64,000 nucleotides of DNA from Atopococcus tabaci (GTDB lineage Bacteria > Bacillota > Bacilli > Lactobacillales > Carnobacteriaceae_A): assembly GCA_030535975.1 (NCBI GenBank), contig JAUNQW010000002.1:1-64000 (forward strand), written 5' to 3'. Below are positions 36,807-45,755 of this stretch, piece after piece (position 1 is the first letter of the stretch; each line of letters begins with the position of its first letter). Below the pieces are notes generated by a model. That model did not search any database, was not told the DNA's origin, and worked only from the letters and a program-made list of their open reading frames with translations. Made by a program: the position numbers and the translations under genes.

Positions 36807-37724
36807 TTATTCCGGAACGATTAAAGTTGTCCCTGGATGAATGGCTGTATCTGGAGTTATACCATTCATTTCTGTCAACTCTTCCAAAGATATTCCATGA
36901 TTTACAGCGATTCGATATAAAGAATCTTGAGCTTGAACAGTATAGGATCCTCTTCCTGCAGTTTCTGTCTGAGTTTCTTCCTGCGTTTCAGCCTCAGATT
37001 GCTGGGTCTCTTGTTCTGCTTGTCTTGATGCTTCAGCAGCAGACTCAGCAGCTGCCCGGCTCTGTGCCGCAGACTCAGCCTGCCCCTGTCGAACGGACTC
37101 AGCTGCCGCTAATGATTCAGCTTCTGACTGTTCTGCAAGTTGACGAGATTCTTCCTCTGCAATAGATTCGGATTCTTCTGCAGATCTCGACTCCTCTTCT
37201 TCCATAGAGCTTGATTCTTCTTCAGCTAACCGAATACTTTCTTCTATACTTTCTTCATTACTAATTACTTCAACACTGTTTGGGTCATTTTCAAATCGGT
37301 CATAAGAGCGATTATTTAAATACCAGACATAAGCGACAGTAGTAATGATAATGATAAAAATGATAACGATGAAAACGGTGACCAAATTATTAGGAAGTTT
37401 ATTGTCTGCTTTTCTTTTTTGAACCCGAGAAGGCACCCCGTCATCATCGAGATAGGGCTCTTTGCTGAATTGCTTAGACCATAAGGCCTGATCTTCTTCT
37501 AGAGGATATTCTTCATCTTCATCGACATACTCCTCTTCCAAATCATCATAATGATTGATATCTTCGGATTCTTGTGACTCTTCACTATCTATTAAATCTG
37601 ATTCTTCTGATTCATTGGAAGGGTCCGTTTCGTCAAATTCATCATAATCATCTAAATTTGTATGTTTATTTTCCAAGTTGTCGGAGGCACCCGCATCTTT
37701 ATTATTGTGTTCTTTTTTATCCAT
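36807..37724 (-). CDS. ypbE: YpbE-like membrane protein with a C-terminal LysM domain
   Basis: About 305 residues in four parts. Residues 1-110 are a very acidic cytoplasmic region. A transmembrane helix lies at about 114-136. An external Glu/Ser/Ala-rich low-complexity stretch covers about 145-255. One LysM module (about 258-305) begins GSYTVQAQDSLYRIAVNHGI and ends PGTTLIVPE. LysM binds the glycan of peptidoglycan, so the protein probably bridges membrane and wall. The call as YpbE rests on this layout and its place beside recQ-ypbB. Start at the ATG after AAAGGGGG. Confidence 0.85.
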   Translation of the reverse strand: MDKKEHNNKDAGASDNLENKHTNLDDYDEFDETDPSNESEESDLIDSEESQESEDINHYDDLEEEYVDEDEEYPLEEDQALWSKQFSKEPYLDDDGVPSRVQKRKADNKLPNNLVTVFIVIIFIIIITTVAYVWYLNNRSYDRFENDPNSVEVISNEESIEESIRLAEEESSSMEEEESRSAEESESIAEEESRQLAEQSEAESLAAAESVRQGQAESAAQSRAAAESAAEASRQAEQETQQSEAETQEETQTETAGRGSYTVQAQDSLYRIAVNHGISLEELTEMNGITPDTAIHPGTTLIVPE

Positions 37725-37791
37725 CACACATTCCCCCTTTCATAGTAAATACGATACATATTATATCATAGTTATCCTTGACATTAACACT

Positions 37792-39228
37792 TTATTTATT
37801 AAATAAAGCGCTTAAAATTTTTTTCCAAGAATCAGGAACTTCATCTGCTTTTTCATTTCCTGTATTTTTGAAGGAAATAAACTTTTCTATTAAATTTGGT
37901 TCGCAATAATCGCAACATAAAGGAAGCTCTTTTTTTACTTTTTCTTCAAAGTAAGCGAGTAAGAAAGCTCTGCGGCATCCATTAGTCGCAATATAGCGCA
38001 GCATCATCCCTAACTGCCTGGTTTTATTAATTTGTCTCTCCTGAACTTTAAGGTTGATTTCTTCAACACTGTGACCTCTCTGCTTTAAAAAATAGACCAT
38101 CCAATGATTGGGGGGCGCATCTTTGAGGGGCTGCTTTCCTGCTTGATAAATCCGATAGATATTAGCTTTGTCGATATATTCATCCTGGTGAAAATAATGA
38201 TGAATAGACTCATCGCCCTTTTCATATAAGAGTACAGCAAGACTGTCCTCTCCATCTCGTCCAGCCCGGCCTGTTTCTTGTAAATACATCTCAGGAGAAG
38301 CCGGGAGATGGTAGTGGATGATATATCGGATATCTGATTTATTAATTCCCATACCAAAGGCTGACGTGGCACAAACAATATCAAGTCTATTTTTATCAAA
38401 TTGCAACTGGATTTTATATCTGTCATCAGCATCCAAATCTGAATGATAAGATTGGACGTGGAGTTCGGTAGTGTTTTGTATATACTCCGCAACTTCATCT
38501 GCTTTCTTCTTGCTCGAAAAATAAATAATACCCGGACCTTTCAATGAATCCACCAGCTCTAAGACACACTCTTTCTTATTGCCTCGAGCCAACTGACGGA
38601 CGCTGTATTTAATATTAGGCCGATCCACTGTGTAAAAAATTTCTTTAACTTGATCATCACTTTCAGGAAATAAAGAATTTTGGATGTCCTTTCTGACCGA
38701 CTGATTAGCCGTTGCGGTCAATGCCATGGTTGTAGGATAATCCAGCCGTCTTCTAATATCACCCAGCATCAAATACTCCGGTCTAAAATCCATACCCCAT
38801 TGGGAAATGCAGTGGGCCTCATCTACTACAAACAAACCAATGTTTTCTTGTCTTAATTTATCCAGCACATAGTCTTGAAAGAGCATTTCTGGTGAAAGAT
38901 AAATAAATTTATATTCTTTTAAGTTATTGAGGATATAGTTCTTTTCTTGACGATTTTGAAAGCTGGTAAGAGCTGCTACTTTCTTTTCTCCTTGCTGCTT
39001 TAATAAAAAAACTTGATCCATCATTAAAGAAATCAAGGGAGAAACGATCAAGGTCAAGCTTTGGTTAATATAGCCGCTGAGCTGATAACACAATGATTTT
39101 CCTGTACCTGTCGGCAGCATGACGAGACTGCTTTCTCCGCTGATGGCAGCTTTAATCGCTTCTTTTTGACCCAGACGAAAATGATCATAATTAAAATAAT
39201 GTTTAAGTTGCTTTTCTAGATGAGTCAT
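37792..39228 (-). CDS. recQ: RecQ-type ATP-dependent DNA helicase (short form, no HRDC)
   Basis: 478 residues from the ATG at 39228; an in-frame TTG seven codons earlier is possible. Helicase motifs are LPTGTGKSLCYQL, VVDEAHCISQWGMDFRPEY, ALTATAN and QETGRAGRDGE. A zinc-binding region (CRRAFLLAYFEEK, CCDYCEP) follows. No HRDC domain is present, as in Bacillus RecQ2/YpbC. It unwinds DNA 3' to 5' in recombination and repair. Its start overlaps the end of ypbB by 26 bases, so the two are coupled. Confidence 0.94.
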   Translation of the reverse strand: MTHLEKQLKHYFNYDHFRLGQKEAIKAAISGESSLVMLPTGTGKSLCYQLSGYINQSLTLIVSPLISLMMDQVFLLKQQGEKKVAALTSFQNRQEKNYILNNLKEYKFIYLSPEMLFQDYVLDKLRQENIGLFVVDEAHCISQWGMDFRPEYLMLGDIRRRLDYPTTMALTATANQSVRKDIQNSLFPESDDQVKEIFYTVDRPNIKYSVRQLARGNKKECVLELVDSLKGPGIIYFSSKKKADEVAEYIQNTTELHVQSYHSDLDADDRYKIQLQFDKNRLDIVCATSAFGMGINKSDIRYIIHYHLPASPEMYLQETGRAGRDGEDSLAVLLYEKGDESIHHYFHQDEYIDKANIYRIYQAGKQPLKDAPPNHWMVYFLKQRGHSVEEINLKVQERQINKTRQLGMMLRYIATNGCRRAFLLAYFEEKVKKELPLCCDYCEPNLIEKFISFKNTGNEKADEVPDSWKKILSALFNK

Positions 39229-40279
39229 ATCTATTTTGAATCTCCTCAATTTCAATTAATCTGTACTTATAAAAAGGAAAATCTTCCTCTTTCAGCCCAT
39301 AGACTGACAAAAAATCTTTATATTGCTTTTTTGAATTTTTTGATAAATAAGCTGCTGCTTGATTTTTTTCTTCTTGATTATACAGATGCAAAGTTTCTTG
39401 GCTGCCCTGCAAAATAGCGATTTCAACCAAATGATCACTGATTGTTCCTAATTTAACCTGCCGTCTCACAGCAATTTCCTCCGGACTTAAATTCTCTTCC
39501 AGGAGTTGTTTTGTTTCGTAGGCTGTTTTAGACAGCTGCCCGTGATTTTCTTCACTTGCATCTTGTCGTACAGAATAAAAAAGCGGGCAGTCACTCGAGT
39601 GAGCATCTATAAGCTGGAGCAAGCCATGTATCTGATCAATCAAAAACACTTTGTCCTGAGATTTTTTACCTAACAGCTGCCCTCTTGTTTGTCCTATTTG
39701 CGAATGCCCTGTTAACTGCCGGCTTAAGACATCCGCCTTCTCATCCCCCATCTGTTGAAACAGATACAGCCATTCCTGATAAAAACGGTCAAGGAGGCTT
39801 TCATCTTCATAGCGATACAGCCATTTTTTTACCCAATATTGTTGGGGAAGAGACTGGGTCATTGGAACATAAACAGTATTGAGATAGGATTTTTCAGAGA
39901 GGACTTGCGTCAGCAGTTGAATTTTTTCCCAAAAATCCAAATCAAAAAAACCATATAAAGATTGGTCAATTTGATCGGGACAACCCGTAGAATCAAAGTA
40001 GCGTCTGATCCAGGAACGGCCTGACTCCGTCAAGTAAAACCACCCTTCCTCCTTTTCTATTAAAGCGCCTGTTTGGGTGCTTTTTTGAATCACAGCATCA
40101 AAAGCAGTTCTTTCCATTTGAGGGAACAAACCATAATAAGTCAGGGTTTGATTGCGCAGAGCCTGAAATAGAGTAGAGCCTGTTCTTTTCCCTTGGAGGA
40201 TATGGAAGGTCTGTGCAGCTTTCAGTCCTGTTTTTTTGTCAAACAGGTTTAAAATAAAATAAATCGTTGATGTTTGCAT
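39203..40279 (-). CDS. ypbB: YpbB-like helix-turn-helix protein
   Basis: 358 residues from the ATG at 40279, eight bases after GGAGG. The C-terminus (about 265-310) holds the RQC/YpbB-like helix-turn-helix ETKQLLEENLSPEEIAVRR followed by KLGTISDHLVEIAI. The rest is helical without a recognisable active site. The gene is always next to short recQ in Firmicutes, and here it overlaps it, so a helicase partner role is plausible. The activity is unknown. Confidence 0.85.
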   Translation of the reverse strand: MQTSTIYFILNLFDKKTGLKAAQTFHILQGKRTGSTLFQALRNQTLTYYGLFPQMERTAFDAVIQKSTQTGALIEKEEGWFYLTESGRSWIRRYFDSTGCPDQIDQSLYGFFDLDFWEKIQLLTQVLSEKSYLNTVYVPMTQSLPQQYWVKKWLYRYEDESLLDRFYQEWLYLFQQMGDEKADVLSRQLTGHSQIGQTRGQLLGKKSQDKVFLIDQIHGLLQLIDAHSSDCPLFYSVRQDASEENHGQLSKTAYETKQLLEENLSPEEIAVRRQVKLGTISDHLVEIAILQGSQETLHLYNQEEKNQAAAYLSKNSKKQYKDFLSVYGLKEEDFPFYKYRLIEIEEIQNRYDSSRKAT

Positions 40280-40425
40280 ATCCCTCTCCTCCACAATTTT
40301 TATTATCTCTATCTTATCCCAAAAGAGGTATCCTTTTAACCCTTAGCCTATTTTTTAAAAAATAAAAGTGTGTCTATGTTATAAACACACTCTTATATTA
40401 AGGGTCACTATTAAAATGTTAGTTT

Positions 40426-41010
40426 TTATCCTGCATTGCGAGACGAATATTGTCTTTCTATCCAAGGTTTCATGACTTTCCAAACAGCAAAGAAGACAAG
40501 CGCTACGATGAGCCCTTTTGCCATGTTGAAAGGAATGACAGCCCCAACTAAATAATCTCTCATAGGACCTACATCAAAATTCATAACAGCCTGATAAACT
40601 GGTATCAACACAAAGTAATTCAAAGCTGAAAGCACAATTGTGAGAGATACAGCTCCACTCAGACCCGCGCTGATTTGGGTTAATTTTTTACTGCCCCAAT
40701 TTTTCAATATAAAGAAAATTGGGAGTGTCAAAGCGACAGAAGCAATAAAAGCAGCGAAATCGCCAATGGGAATACCGCCCTCACCTGCCGTAAATAGATA
40801 ATGCATGAAGGAACGAAGAAAGGCAATAATTATTCCCCATCCCGGTCCGTAAGCAAACATTCCTAACAAAATAGGGATATCGCCAAAATCCATTTTTAAA
40901 AATGGAGCGGCAGGAATGATTGGGAATGAAAAGAATGAAATAATTAAAGATGCTGCGGCTAAAACAGATACACCAACTAATTTTTGAGTTCGACTTTGTC
41001 TTTGATACAT
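40426..41010 (-). CDS. ribU: RibU, riboflavin-binding S component of an ECF transporter
   Basis: Membrane protein of 194 residues with about six hydrophobic segments. Family blocks are KLVGVSVLAAASLIISFFSFP, FLKMDFGDIPILLG and FLRSFMHYLFTAGEGGIPIGDFAAFIAS, given here in part. It captures riboflavin and works with the shared EcfA/A'/T module, which is not in the window. An FMN riboswitch with a terminator precedes it, which settles the substrate. No riboflavin synthesis gene is present in the window. Confidence 0.95.
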   Translation of the reverse strand: MYQRQSRTQKLVGVSVLAAASLIISFFSFPIIPAAPFLKMDFGDIPILLGMFAYGPGWGIIIAFLRSFMHYLFTAGEGGIPIGDFAAFIASVALTLPIFFILKNWGSKKLTQISAGLSGAVSLTIVLSALNYFVLIPVYQAVMNFDVGPMRDYLVGAVIPFNMAKGLIVALVFFAVWKVMKPWIERQYSSRNAG

Positions 41011-41067
41011 ATTCTTTATCCTCCTATGTCATCCAACACCAGGGAGGAAGTATTTAAAATGAAAAAG

Positions 41068-41091
41068 CTCAAAAAGCAAGGGCTTTTTGAG
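41068..41091 (-). terminator. Riboswitch-controlled terminator in the ribU leader
   Basis: Stem CTCAAAAAGC (41068-41077) / GCTTTTTGAG (41082-41091), followed on the minus strand by CTTTTTCATTTT. The CTACTC at its 5' base on the RNA can instead pair with GAGTAG upstream (plus 41137-41142), giving an antiterminator. Confidence 0.82.
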
Positions 41092-41139
41092 TAGGTCAAA
41101 TAAAACTTGATTTATTTGATTATTACTTAAATACTTCTA

Positions 41140-41252
41140 CTCTTCTTTATACTTGACTATACAATCGGTTTTGGAATCGCACCAAATCAACCAGCACCGC
41201 TGGGTCGTAGACTTTACTACCGGTCGGGAATTACACCCTGCCCTGAAGATGA
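41140..41252 (-). ncRNA. FMN riboswitch (RFN element) controlling ribU
   Basis: On the minus strand the conserved core reads ATCTTCAGGGCAGGGTG, then AATTCCCGACCGG, AAAGTCTACGACCC, a variable hairpin, then GGTGCGATTCCAAAACCG and TATAGTC. The closing P1 pairs ATCTTC with GAAGAG at the 3' side. The 3' strand of P1 overlaps the GAGTAG that forms the antiterminator, so FMN binding should favour the terminator and switch ribU off. Experimentally untested here, but the pattern matches the known class closely. Confidence 0.95.
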
Positions 41253-41338
41253 TTTATTTTATTATACTTACAACCTACCACACTTCTTTTTAATAAGCAA
41301 AATTTACCACTTAATTGTTCTTGAATCTATCATTTCAG

Positions 41339-41367
41339 TTGATTAAAAAGCGTAATTGTATGATAAT
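41339..41367 (+). promoter_or_regulatory. Promoter of fda
   Basis: -35 TTGATT (41339-41344), 17-base spacer, -10 GATAAT (41362-41367). It lies 35 bases upstream of the aldolase start codon; AGGAG sits between. Confidence 0.72.
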
Positions 41368-41402
41368 GAAAGCGTAAACAAAAAAAGGAGTGTTAGTGAA
41401 GA

Positions 41403-42287
41403 ATGAAGAATGATCAGTTAGAGAAAATGAAGAATAGCCCGGGTTTTATTGCAGCATTGGATCAAAGTGGAGGATCTACACCTAAAGCTTTGCGTAATTA
41501 CGGTATTGAAGAATCGGATTACGACTCTGAAGAGGAAATGTTTGATTTAGTTCACCAAATGAGAAGTCGTATTATTGCTTCTCCATCCTTTACCTCGGAT
41601 AAAGTAATTGGTGCTATTTTATTTGAACGCACAATGAACAGCAAAATTGACGGCAAGTATTCTGCTGATTACTTATTGGACAAAGGAATCTTGCCTTTCT
41701 TAAAAGTCGATAAAGGACTGGAAGATGAAAAGAACGGCGCTCAGTTGATGAAAGAGATTACTGATTTAGACCAATTGTTAGAAACGGCTAATGAACGTAA
41801 TATTTTCGGAACTAAAATGCGTTCTAATATTTTATCTTACAATGAAGAAGGCATCCGTGAAAATATTGACCAGCAGTTTGAAATCGGTAAACAAATCCTT
41901 GAAGCAGGATTAATGCCTATATTAGAACCAGAGGTTAATATTCATGCTGAAGAAAAAGAAAAAATTGATGCTTTAGTGGTAGAAGAAACATTAAAACATT
42001 TAGACAAACTTGATGAAGATCAGTCGATCATGTTGAAGTTAACGATACCGACTGAAGAAAATGCTTATGAAGAACTAATTAACCACCCGCAGGTTGTCCG
42101 TGTAGTGGCTCTATCAGGTGGTTATTCAACTGAGGAAGCCAACGAAAAACTGGCTAAAAATCCTGGTTTAATTGCTTCATTCTCACGTGCGCTACTGCAA
42201 GACTTGAACGTCGAACAAACAGACGAAGAGTTTAACCAAGCTTTAGCTGAAGCGATTGACAGTATCTATGAAGCTTCAATTACATAA
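41403..42287 (+). CDS. fda: Class I fructose-bisphosphate aldolase
   Basis: Glycolytic enzyme that splits fructose 1,6-bisphosphate. 294 residues of the bacterial class I (Schiff-base) type found in staphylococci and lactobacilli. Typical blocks are [67 protein letters not shown] and VVALSGGYS. The Lys in MLKLTIP is the likely Schiff-base residue. It is a single gene on the plus strand with its own promoter and terminator. Pyruvate kinase is on the other strand 4 kb away. Confidence 0.95.
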   Translation: MKNDQLEKMKNSPGFIAALDQSGGSTPKALRNYGIEESDYDSEEEMFDLVHQMRSRIIASPSFTSDKVIGAILFERTMNSKIDGKYSADYLLDKGILPFLKVDKGLEDEKNGAQLMKEITDLDQLLETANERNIFGTKMRSNILSYNEEGIRENIDQQFEIGKQILEAGLMPILEPEVNIHAEEKEKIDALVVEETLKHLDKLDEDQSIMLKLTIPTEENAYEELINHPQVVRVVALSGGYSTEEANEKLAKNPGLIASFSRALLQDLNVEQTDEEFNQALAEAIDSIYEASIT

Positions 42288-42322
42288 CATCTGTATGATA
42301 TAAATATAATATAGTTACAAAT

Positions 42323-42366
42323 AAAAAACTATCAGTTGTCTTTTGTACAGCAACTGATAGTTTTTT
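42323..42366. terminator. Bidirectional terminator between fda and rluB
   Basis: Perfect 16-base stem AAAAAACTATCAGTTG (42323-42338) / CAACTGATAGTTTTTT (42351-42366). It ends inside the rluB stop codon and serves both convergent genes. Confidence 0.9.
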
Positions 42367-43075
42367 ATATATTTCTTAAAGCTATAATCTCGTCACTCGT
42401 CAATTCTCGGAAATGTCCTACTTCTAAGTTTCCTAATGCGATAGGACCATAACGTGTTCGATGCAAATCAATCACCGAATGCCCTACTGCTTCCAACATT
42501 CTTTTGACTTGATGATTTCTTCCTTCATGGATTGATAAAGATACGAGACTCCTGGCAGGCTGCTTCCATATTTTCAAGAGCTCAGCTTGAGCTGGAGCAG
42601 TCGGTCCATCTTCCAGCTCCAGTCCATTTTCCAGCTTCTCGATAGAGCTTTGAGCCACATGGCCTAAAACTTTAGCTTCATAGGTTTTAACAACTTCAAA
42701 ACTGGGGTGCATTAATTGATGGGTCAGTTCACCGTCATTAGTCATCAGGAGCAGGCCGGTTGTATCATAATCCAATCGCCCGACAGGATATACCCGCTGG
42801 GGCACTTCGATAAAATAGTCTCCGACATGAATCCGGCCTAATTCATCCTCTACCGTACTGATGACTTGACCAGGTTTGTGGAAAAGATAGTACACCTTCT
42901 CTTCTTCATTAATAACCTTACCATCAACTTCAATTTGATCTGCTGGAGAAACTTTTGTTCCCAAGCTCGTTACCCTGTGGCCATTTACCTTTACTCTTCC
43001 TTGAGAAATGATTTCTTCGGATTTTCTCCGGGATGCTACCCCCGCATGTGCCATTACTTTTTGCAATCTTTCCAT
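42365..43075 (-). CDS. rluB: RluB-type 23S rRNA pseudouridine synthase
   Basis: 236 residues. An N-terminal S4 RNA-binding domain (MERLQKVMAHAGVASRRKSEE) is followed by the RsuA/RluB catalytic domain, where the Asp of GRLDYDTTGLLLMTNDGEL is the nucleophile. The C-terminal block EGRNHQVKRMLEAVGHSVIDLHRTRYG is diagnostic. Enzymes of this group modify the 2600 region of 23S rRNA. It follows scpB by nine bases; scpA-scpB-rluB is a common Firmicutes cluster. Confidence 0.95.
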   Translation of the reverse strand: MERLQKVMAHAGVASRRKSEEIISQGRVKVNGHRVTSLGTKVSPADQIEVDGKVINEEEKVYYLFHKPGQVISTVEDELGRIHVGDYFIEVPQRVYPVGRLDYDTTGLLLMTNDGELTHQLMHPSFEVVKTYEAKVLGHVAQSSIEKLENGLELEDGPTAPAQAELLKIWKQPARSLVSLSIHEGRNHQVKRMLEAVGHSVIDLHRTRYGPIALGNLEVGHFRELTSDEIIALRNI

Positions 43076-43084
43076 AAACTTCTT

Positions 43085-43660
43085 CTAATCCTCCTCTCTT
43101 ATTCTCTGAAATGAATCATATAAGATATGCTTGCTTTCTTGCTCTTCAATCGAAAAGATATCAGATAAATCATTTAAGGACTGAAGTCCAAAGACATCCA
43201 AAAAGCTTGATGTCGTCTTGTATAAAATAGGTCTTCCCGGGGCATCGAGGCGCCCGTCTTCTTTAATCAAATCATGTAGTAAAAGCTTCTGAAGGGGTCC
43301 AGAAGAAGACACTCCTCGAATATCTTCGATATCTAAGCGTGTCACCGGCTGTTTATAGGCGATGATGGCCAGTATTTCTAAGGCTGCCTGACTCAATCTG
43401 TTGCTGTAGGAAGACTGGGCATACTTCTCTATGAGAGAACTATATTCTTTACGACTCGCTAATTTATAGGTTCCCGCTGTAAAGATTACATCCAGGGCTG
43501 AACTTCTTTTATTCAGCTGCTCCTGCAAGCTTTTTATACTTAGAGTAAGACTTGCTTCATCTCTTTCCAACAAATGAGATAAATCCTTTAAGGATAATCC
43601 TTCGTCCCCTGCTACAAATAAGAGAGCTTCTACGTCTCCAATGCTGAGATTTTTATTCAT
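43085..43660 (-). CDS. scpB: ScpB, condensin accessory protein
   Basis: Winged-helix protein that works with ScpA and SMC in chromosome condensation and segregation. I start it at the ATG at 43660, giving 191 residues; a GTG four codons earlier is possible. The sequence has VEALLFVAGDEGLSLKDL, YKLASRKEY, RLSQAALEILAIIAYKQPVTRLDIEDIRGV in parts, and ALLKTT-like SSFLDVFGLQSLNDL. It overlaps the end of scpA by eight bases. Confidence 0.95.
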   Translation of the reverse strand: MNKNLSIGDVEALLFVAGDEGLSLKDLSHLLERDEASLTLSIKSLQEQLNKRSSALDVIFTAGTYKLASRKEYSSLIEKYAQSSYSNRLSQAALEILAIIAYKQPVTRLDIEDIRGVSSSGPLQKLLLHDLIKEDGRLDAPGRPILYKTTSSFLDVFGLQSLNDLSDIFSIEEQESKHILYDSFQRIREED

Positions 43661-44420
43661 GATGACTGTCACCGCCTGTATACTTCAATAAAATATCTTC
43701 TCTTGGATGATCTTGAAAAGCTTGGATGACTTGCTGCTTGATTAATTCAAGTAAAGATAAGAAACTTACGACTATATGAGAGTGATCGAAAGAGTCTATG
43801 CATTCTGAAAAATAGAGGGACTGTTTTTCAGCAGCTTTCAACCTAAATTCAATATCAGCCATTTTATCCTCTAAAGTTATTTCTTCTGCATCAATCACTG
43901 AGTCCCGTGGATGCATCAATTGGTAGCGGCGATAAGCACGCAGCAAAGCCTGATGCAATTGAACAGGATCTAGACTATGAGAATCTAGAGGAATTTTTTC
44001 ATTATAATGACTCAGATCACTCGGTTCTTTTGTATAAACCAACTGTCTTTTCTCATATTTAAATTCCAGTTGCGCAGCAATATCTTTGTAAAGCTGATAT
44101 TCCACCAGCATATCGGTAAGCGGCTGTCTCGGGTCATAAACTTCCTCGTCTTCTAAAGGCTCAGGCTCTATTCTTGGAATCAGCCATTCACTTTTTATAG
44201 CCATTAAAGTTGAAGCCATAACTAAAAACTCTCCGGCCAGAGATAATTGCTGATTTTTCATCTCTTTAATAGAGGATATATATTGAGTAGTTACTTCGGC
44301 AATGGGAATATCATAAATATCTACTTCTAATTTTTTGATTAAATGCAAAAGAAGGTCGAGAGGACCTTCAAAGTGTTCTAATTTTATTTCCAAAGGGTCT
44401 GACATACTCATCTTATCCAT
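43653..44420 (-). CDS. scpA: ScpA, kleisin subunit of the SMC condensin complex
   Basis: Bridges the SMC heads. 255 residues, normal for ScpA. The N-terminus LEHFEGPLDLLLHLIKKLEVDIYDIPIAEV and the LAGEFLVMASTLMAIKS block are diagnostic, and the C-terminal winged helix (VVSFLSLLELIKQQVI) is present. Three in-frame Met codons lie at the start, and any could initiate. It overlaps the ribT-like gene by eight bases. Its partner smc is in the same window at 57-61 kb. Confidence 0.95.
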   Translation of the reverse strand: MDKMSMSDPLEIKLEHFEGPLDLLLHLIKKLEVDIYDIPIAEVTTQYISSIKEMKNQQLSLAGEFLVMASTLMAIKSEWLIPRIEPEPLEDEEVYDPRQPLTDMLVEYQLYKDIAAQLEFKYEKRQLVYTKEPSDLSHYNEKIPLDSHSLDPVQLHQALLRAYRRYQLMHPRDSVIDAEEITLEDKMADIEFRLKAAEKQSLYFSECIDSFDHSHIVVSFLSLLELIKQQVIQAFQDHPREDILLKYTGGDSHHE

Positions 44421-44787
44421 CAGCTACACGGCTTTGGCGCCACTCTAAGACAAAATCTTTGGTTGCTAAGGTGCTCGTTATAATTTGCTCCCGATAAAGG
44501 TCTTGAAGATCATCCAGCATTTTAAGTAAATAGCCTTCATCTCGATAGGATGGATTCAAAGTAGCTACACGAATCAAAATTAATTCGTCTTCAGTTTCTT
44601 CAATACCTAATAAACCAATATAATCACTCGTCATATTTTCTCTATATAAATAGAGTCTGCGATGATCATCCTGGTCGTACCATTGAAGAGTGTCTAAAAT
44701 ATCTTGAGTTGATTGACAAGCGGCCGAATATGAAAGTAAGCCCATCGCTATTTTATTACTGCTGTCAGTTTTCGTTTGGGTCAGCAT
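44413..44787 (-). CDS. ribT: RibT-like GNAT-fold protein
   Basis: 124 residues from the ATG at 44787, five bases after GGAGG. NKIAMGLLSYS at the start, a central RVATLNPSYRDEGYLLKMLDDL resembling the acetyl-CoA-binding segment of GNAT enzymes, and the size match Bacillus RibT. RibT sits at the end of the riboflavin operon in Bacillus, where its role is unclear. Here it is coupled to scpA instead. The usual Q/RxxGxG/A pyrophosphate loop is poorly kept (YRDEGY), so acetyltransferase activity is uncertain. Confidence 0.72.
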   Translation of the reverse strand: MLTQTKTDSSNKIAMGLLSYSAACQSTQDILDTLQWYDQDDHRRLYLYRENMTSDYIGLLGIEETEDELILIRVATLNPSYRDEGYLLKMLDDLQDLYREQIITSTLATKDFVLEWRQSRVADG

Positions 44788-44853
44788 ATTAGCCTCCATT
44801 TTTAGCATTTTTTATCGAGCACATATTATATCACAGCTTCGAATCTCTTGCTA

Positions 44854-45747
44854 TTATGATCTGGGATGGTACTTATTATATTCCTCAGTCAGGCGTTCTT
44901 TGGAAAGCTTGGTATAGATTTGAGTACTAGAGATATCTGAATGCCCCAGTAATTCCTGAACGACTCTGACATCTGCTCCACTTTCTATAATATGACTCGC
45001 AAAAGAATGCCTTAACGTATGAGGTGATATATTGTCAGTAATTCCTGCTTCTTGAGCCATCTTCTTAATATTTTTCCAGACACCTTGTCTCGATAAGGAC
45101 TGCCCCCTGTAGTTTAAGAAAACATGAGGAACTTCTTGAGTGTTTTTGTCAATTAAAAGAGGTCTTGCATTATCTAAATAGTTCCTTAACCACTCTTTAG
45201 CTATAGATCCCAAAGGAATCATCCGCTCTCGACTCCCTTTTCCAAGGACTTGGATAAAATCCATGCCTAAGTACAGATCCTCCAGAGACAAATTAATCAT
45301 TTCACTGATGCGCATTCCAGTCGCATACATGACTTCCAACACGGCTCGATCACGTATGCCTAAGGGTGTCGAAACATCAGGCATAGCTAACAAATCCTCC
45401 ATCTCTTCCAGACTTATAATTTTAGGGAGACTTTTCTGCTTTCTGGGAGGATCAATATATTGCATAGGATCAGTTTGAATGATTTCTTCCTGACTCAAAT
45501 ATTTAAAATAACTCCGCAAACTGGATATCATCCGGATCAGGGTATTATCTGCTTTGCCACTGTCTCTTAAACTCTCTAAAAAAGTTAAAAGATCATAGCG
45601 ATCCACTTTTTGGATAGAATTCATATGATTTTTATCTAAATAGTGATGAAAGTGAGTGAGATCTCTCTCATAAGAAATAATAGTATTGTATGAAAGTCTT
45701 TTTTCATTTTCTAAATAAGCGAAATAACTTTCTACCTGTTCTTTCAT
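44854..45747 (-). CDS. xerD: XerD tyrosine recombinase
   Basis: Subunit of the dif recombinase that resolves chromosome dimers. 297 residues. An N-terminal core-binding domain lies at about 1-85. All six catalytic positions are present: Arg in YATGMRISEM, Lys in GKGSRERMIPLG, HTLRHSF for His and Arg, LGHSDISSTQIYT for His and Tyr. This contrasts with the XerC at 4 kb. The end KYHPRS is typical of XerD. It lies between cvfB and the ribT-like gene, as in many Firmicutes. Confidence 0.96.
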   Translation of the reverse strand: MKEQVESYFAYLENEKRLSYNTIISYERDLTHFHHYLDKNHMNSIQKVDRYDLLTFLESLRDSGKADNTLIRMISSLRSYFKYLSQEEIIQTDPMQYIDPPRKQKSLPKIISLEEMEDLLAMPDVSTPLGIRDRAVLEVMYATGMRISEMINLSLEDLYLGMDFIQVLGKGSRERMIPLGSIAKEWLRNYLDNARPLLIDKNTQEVPHVFLNYRGQSLSRQGVWKNIKKMAQEAGITDNISPHTLRHSFASHIIESGADVRVVQELLGHSDISSTQIYTKLSKERLTEEYNKYHPRS

Positions 45748-45755
45748 AGTGAATC

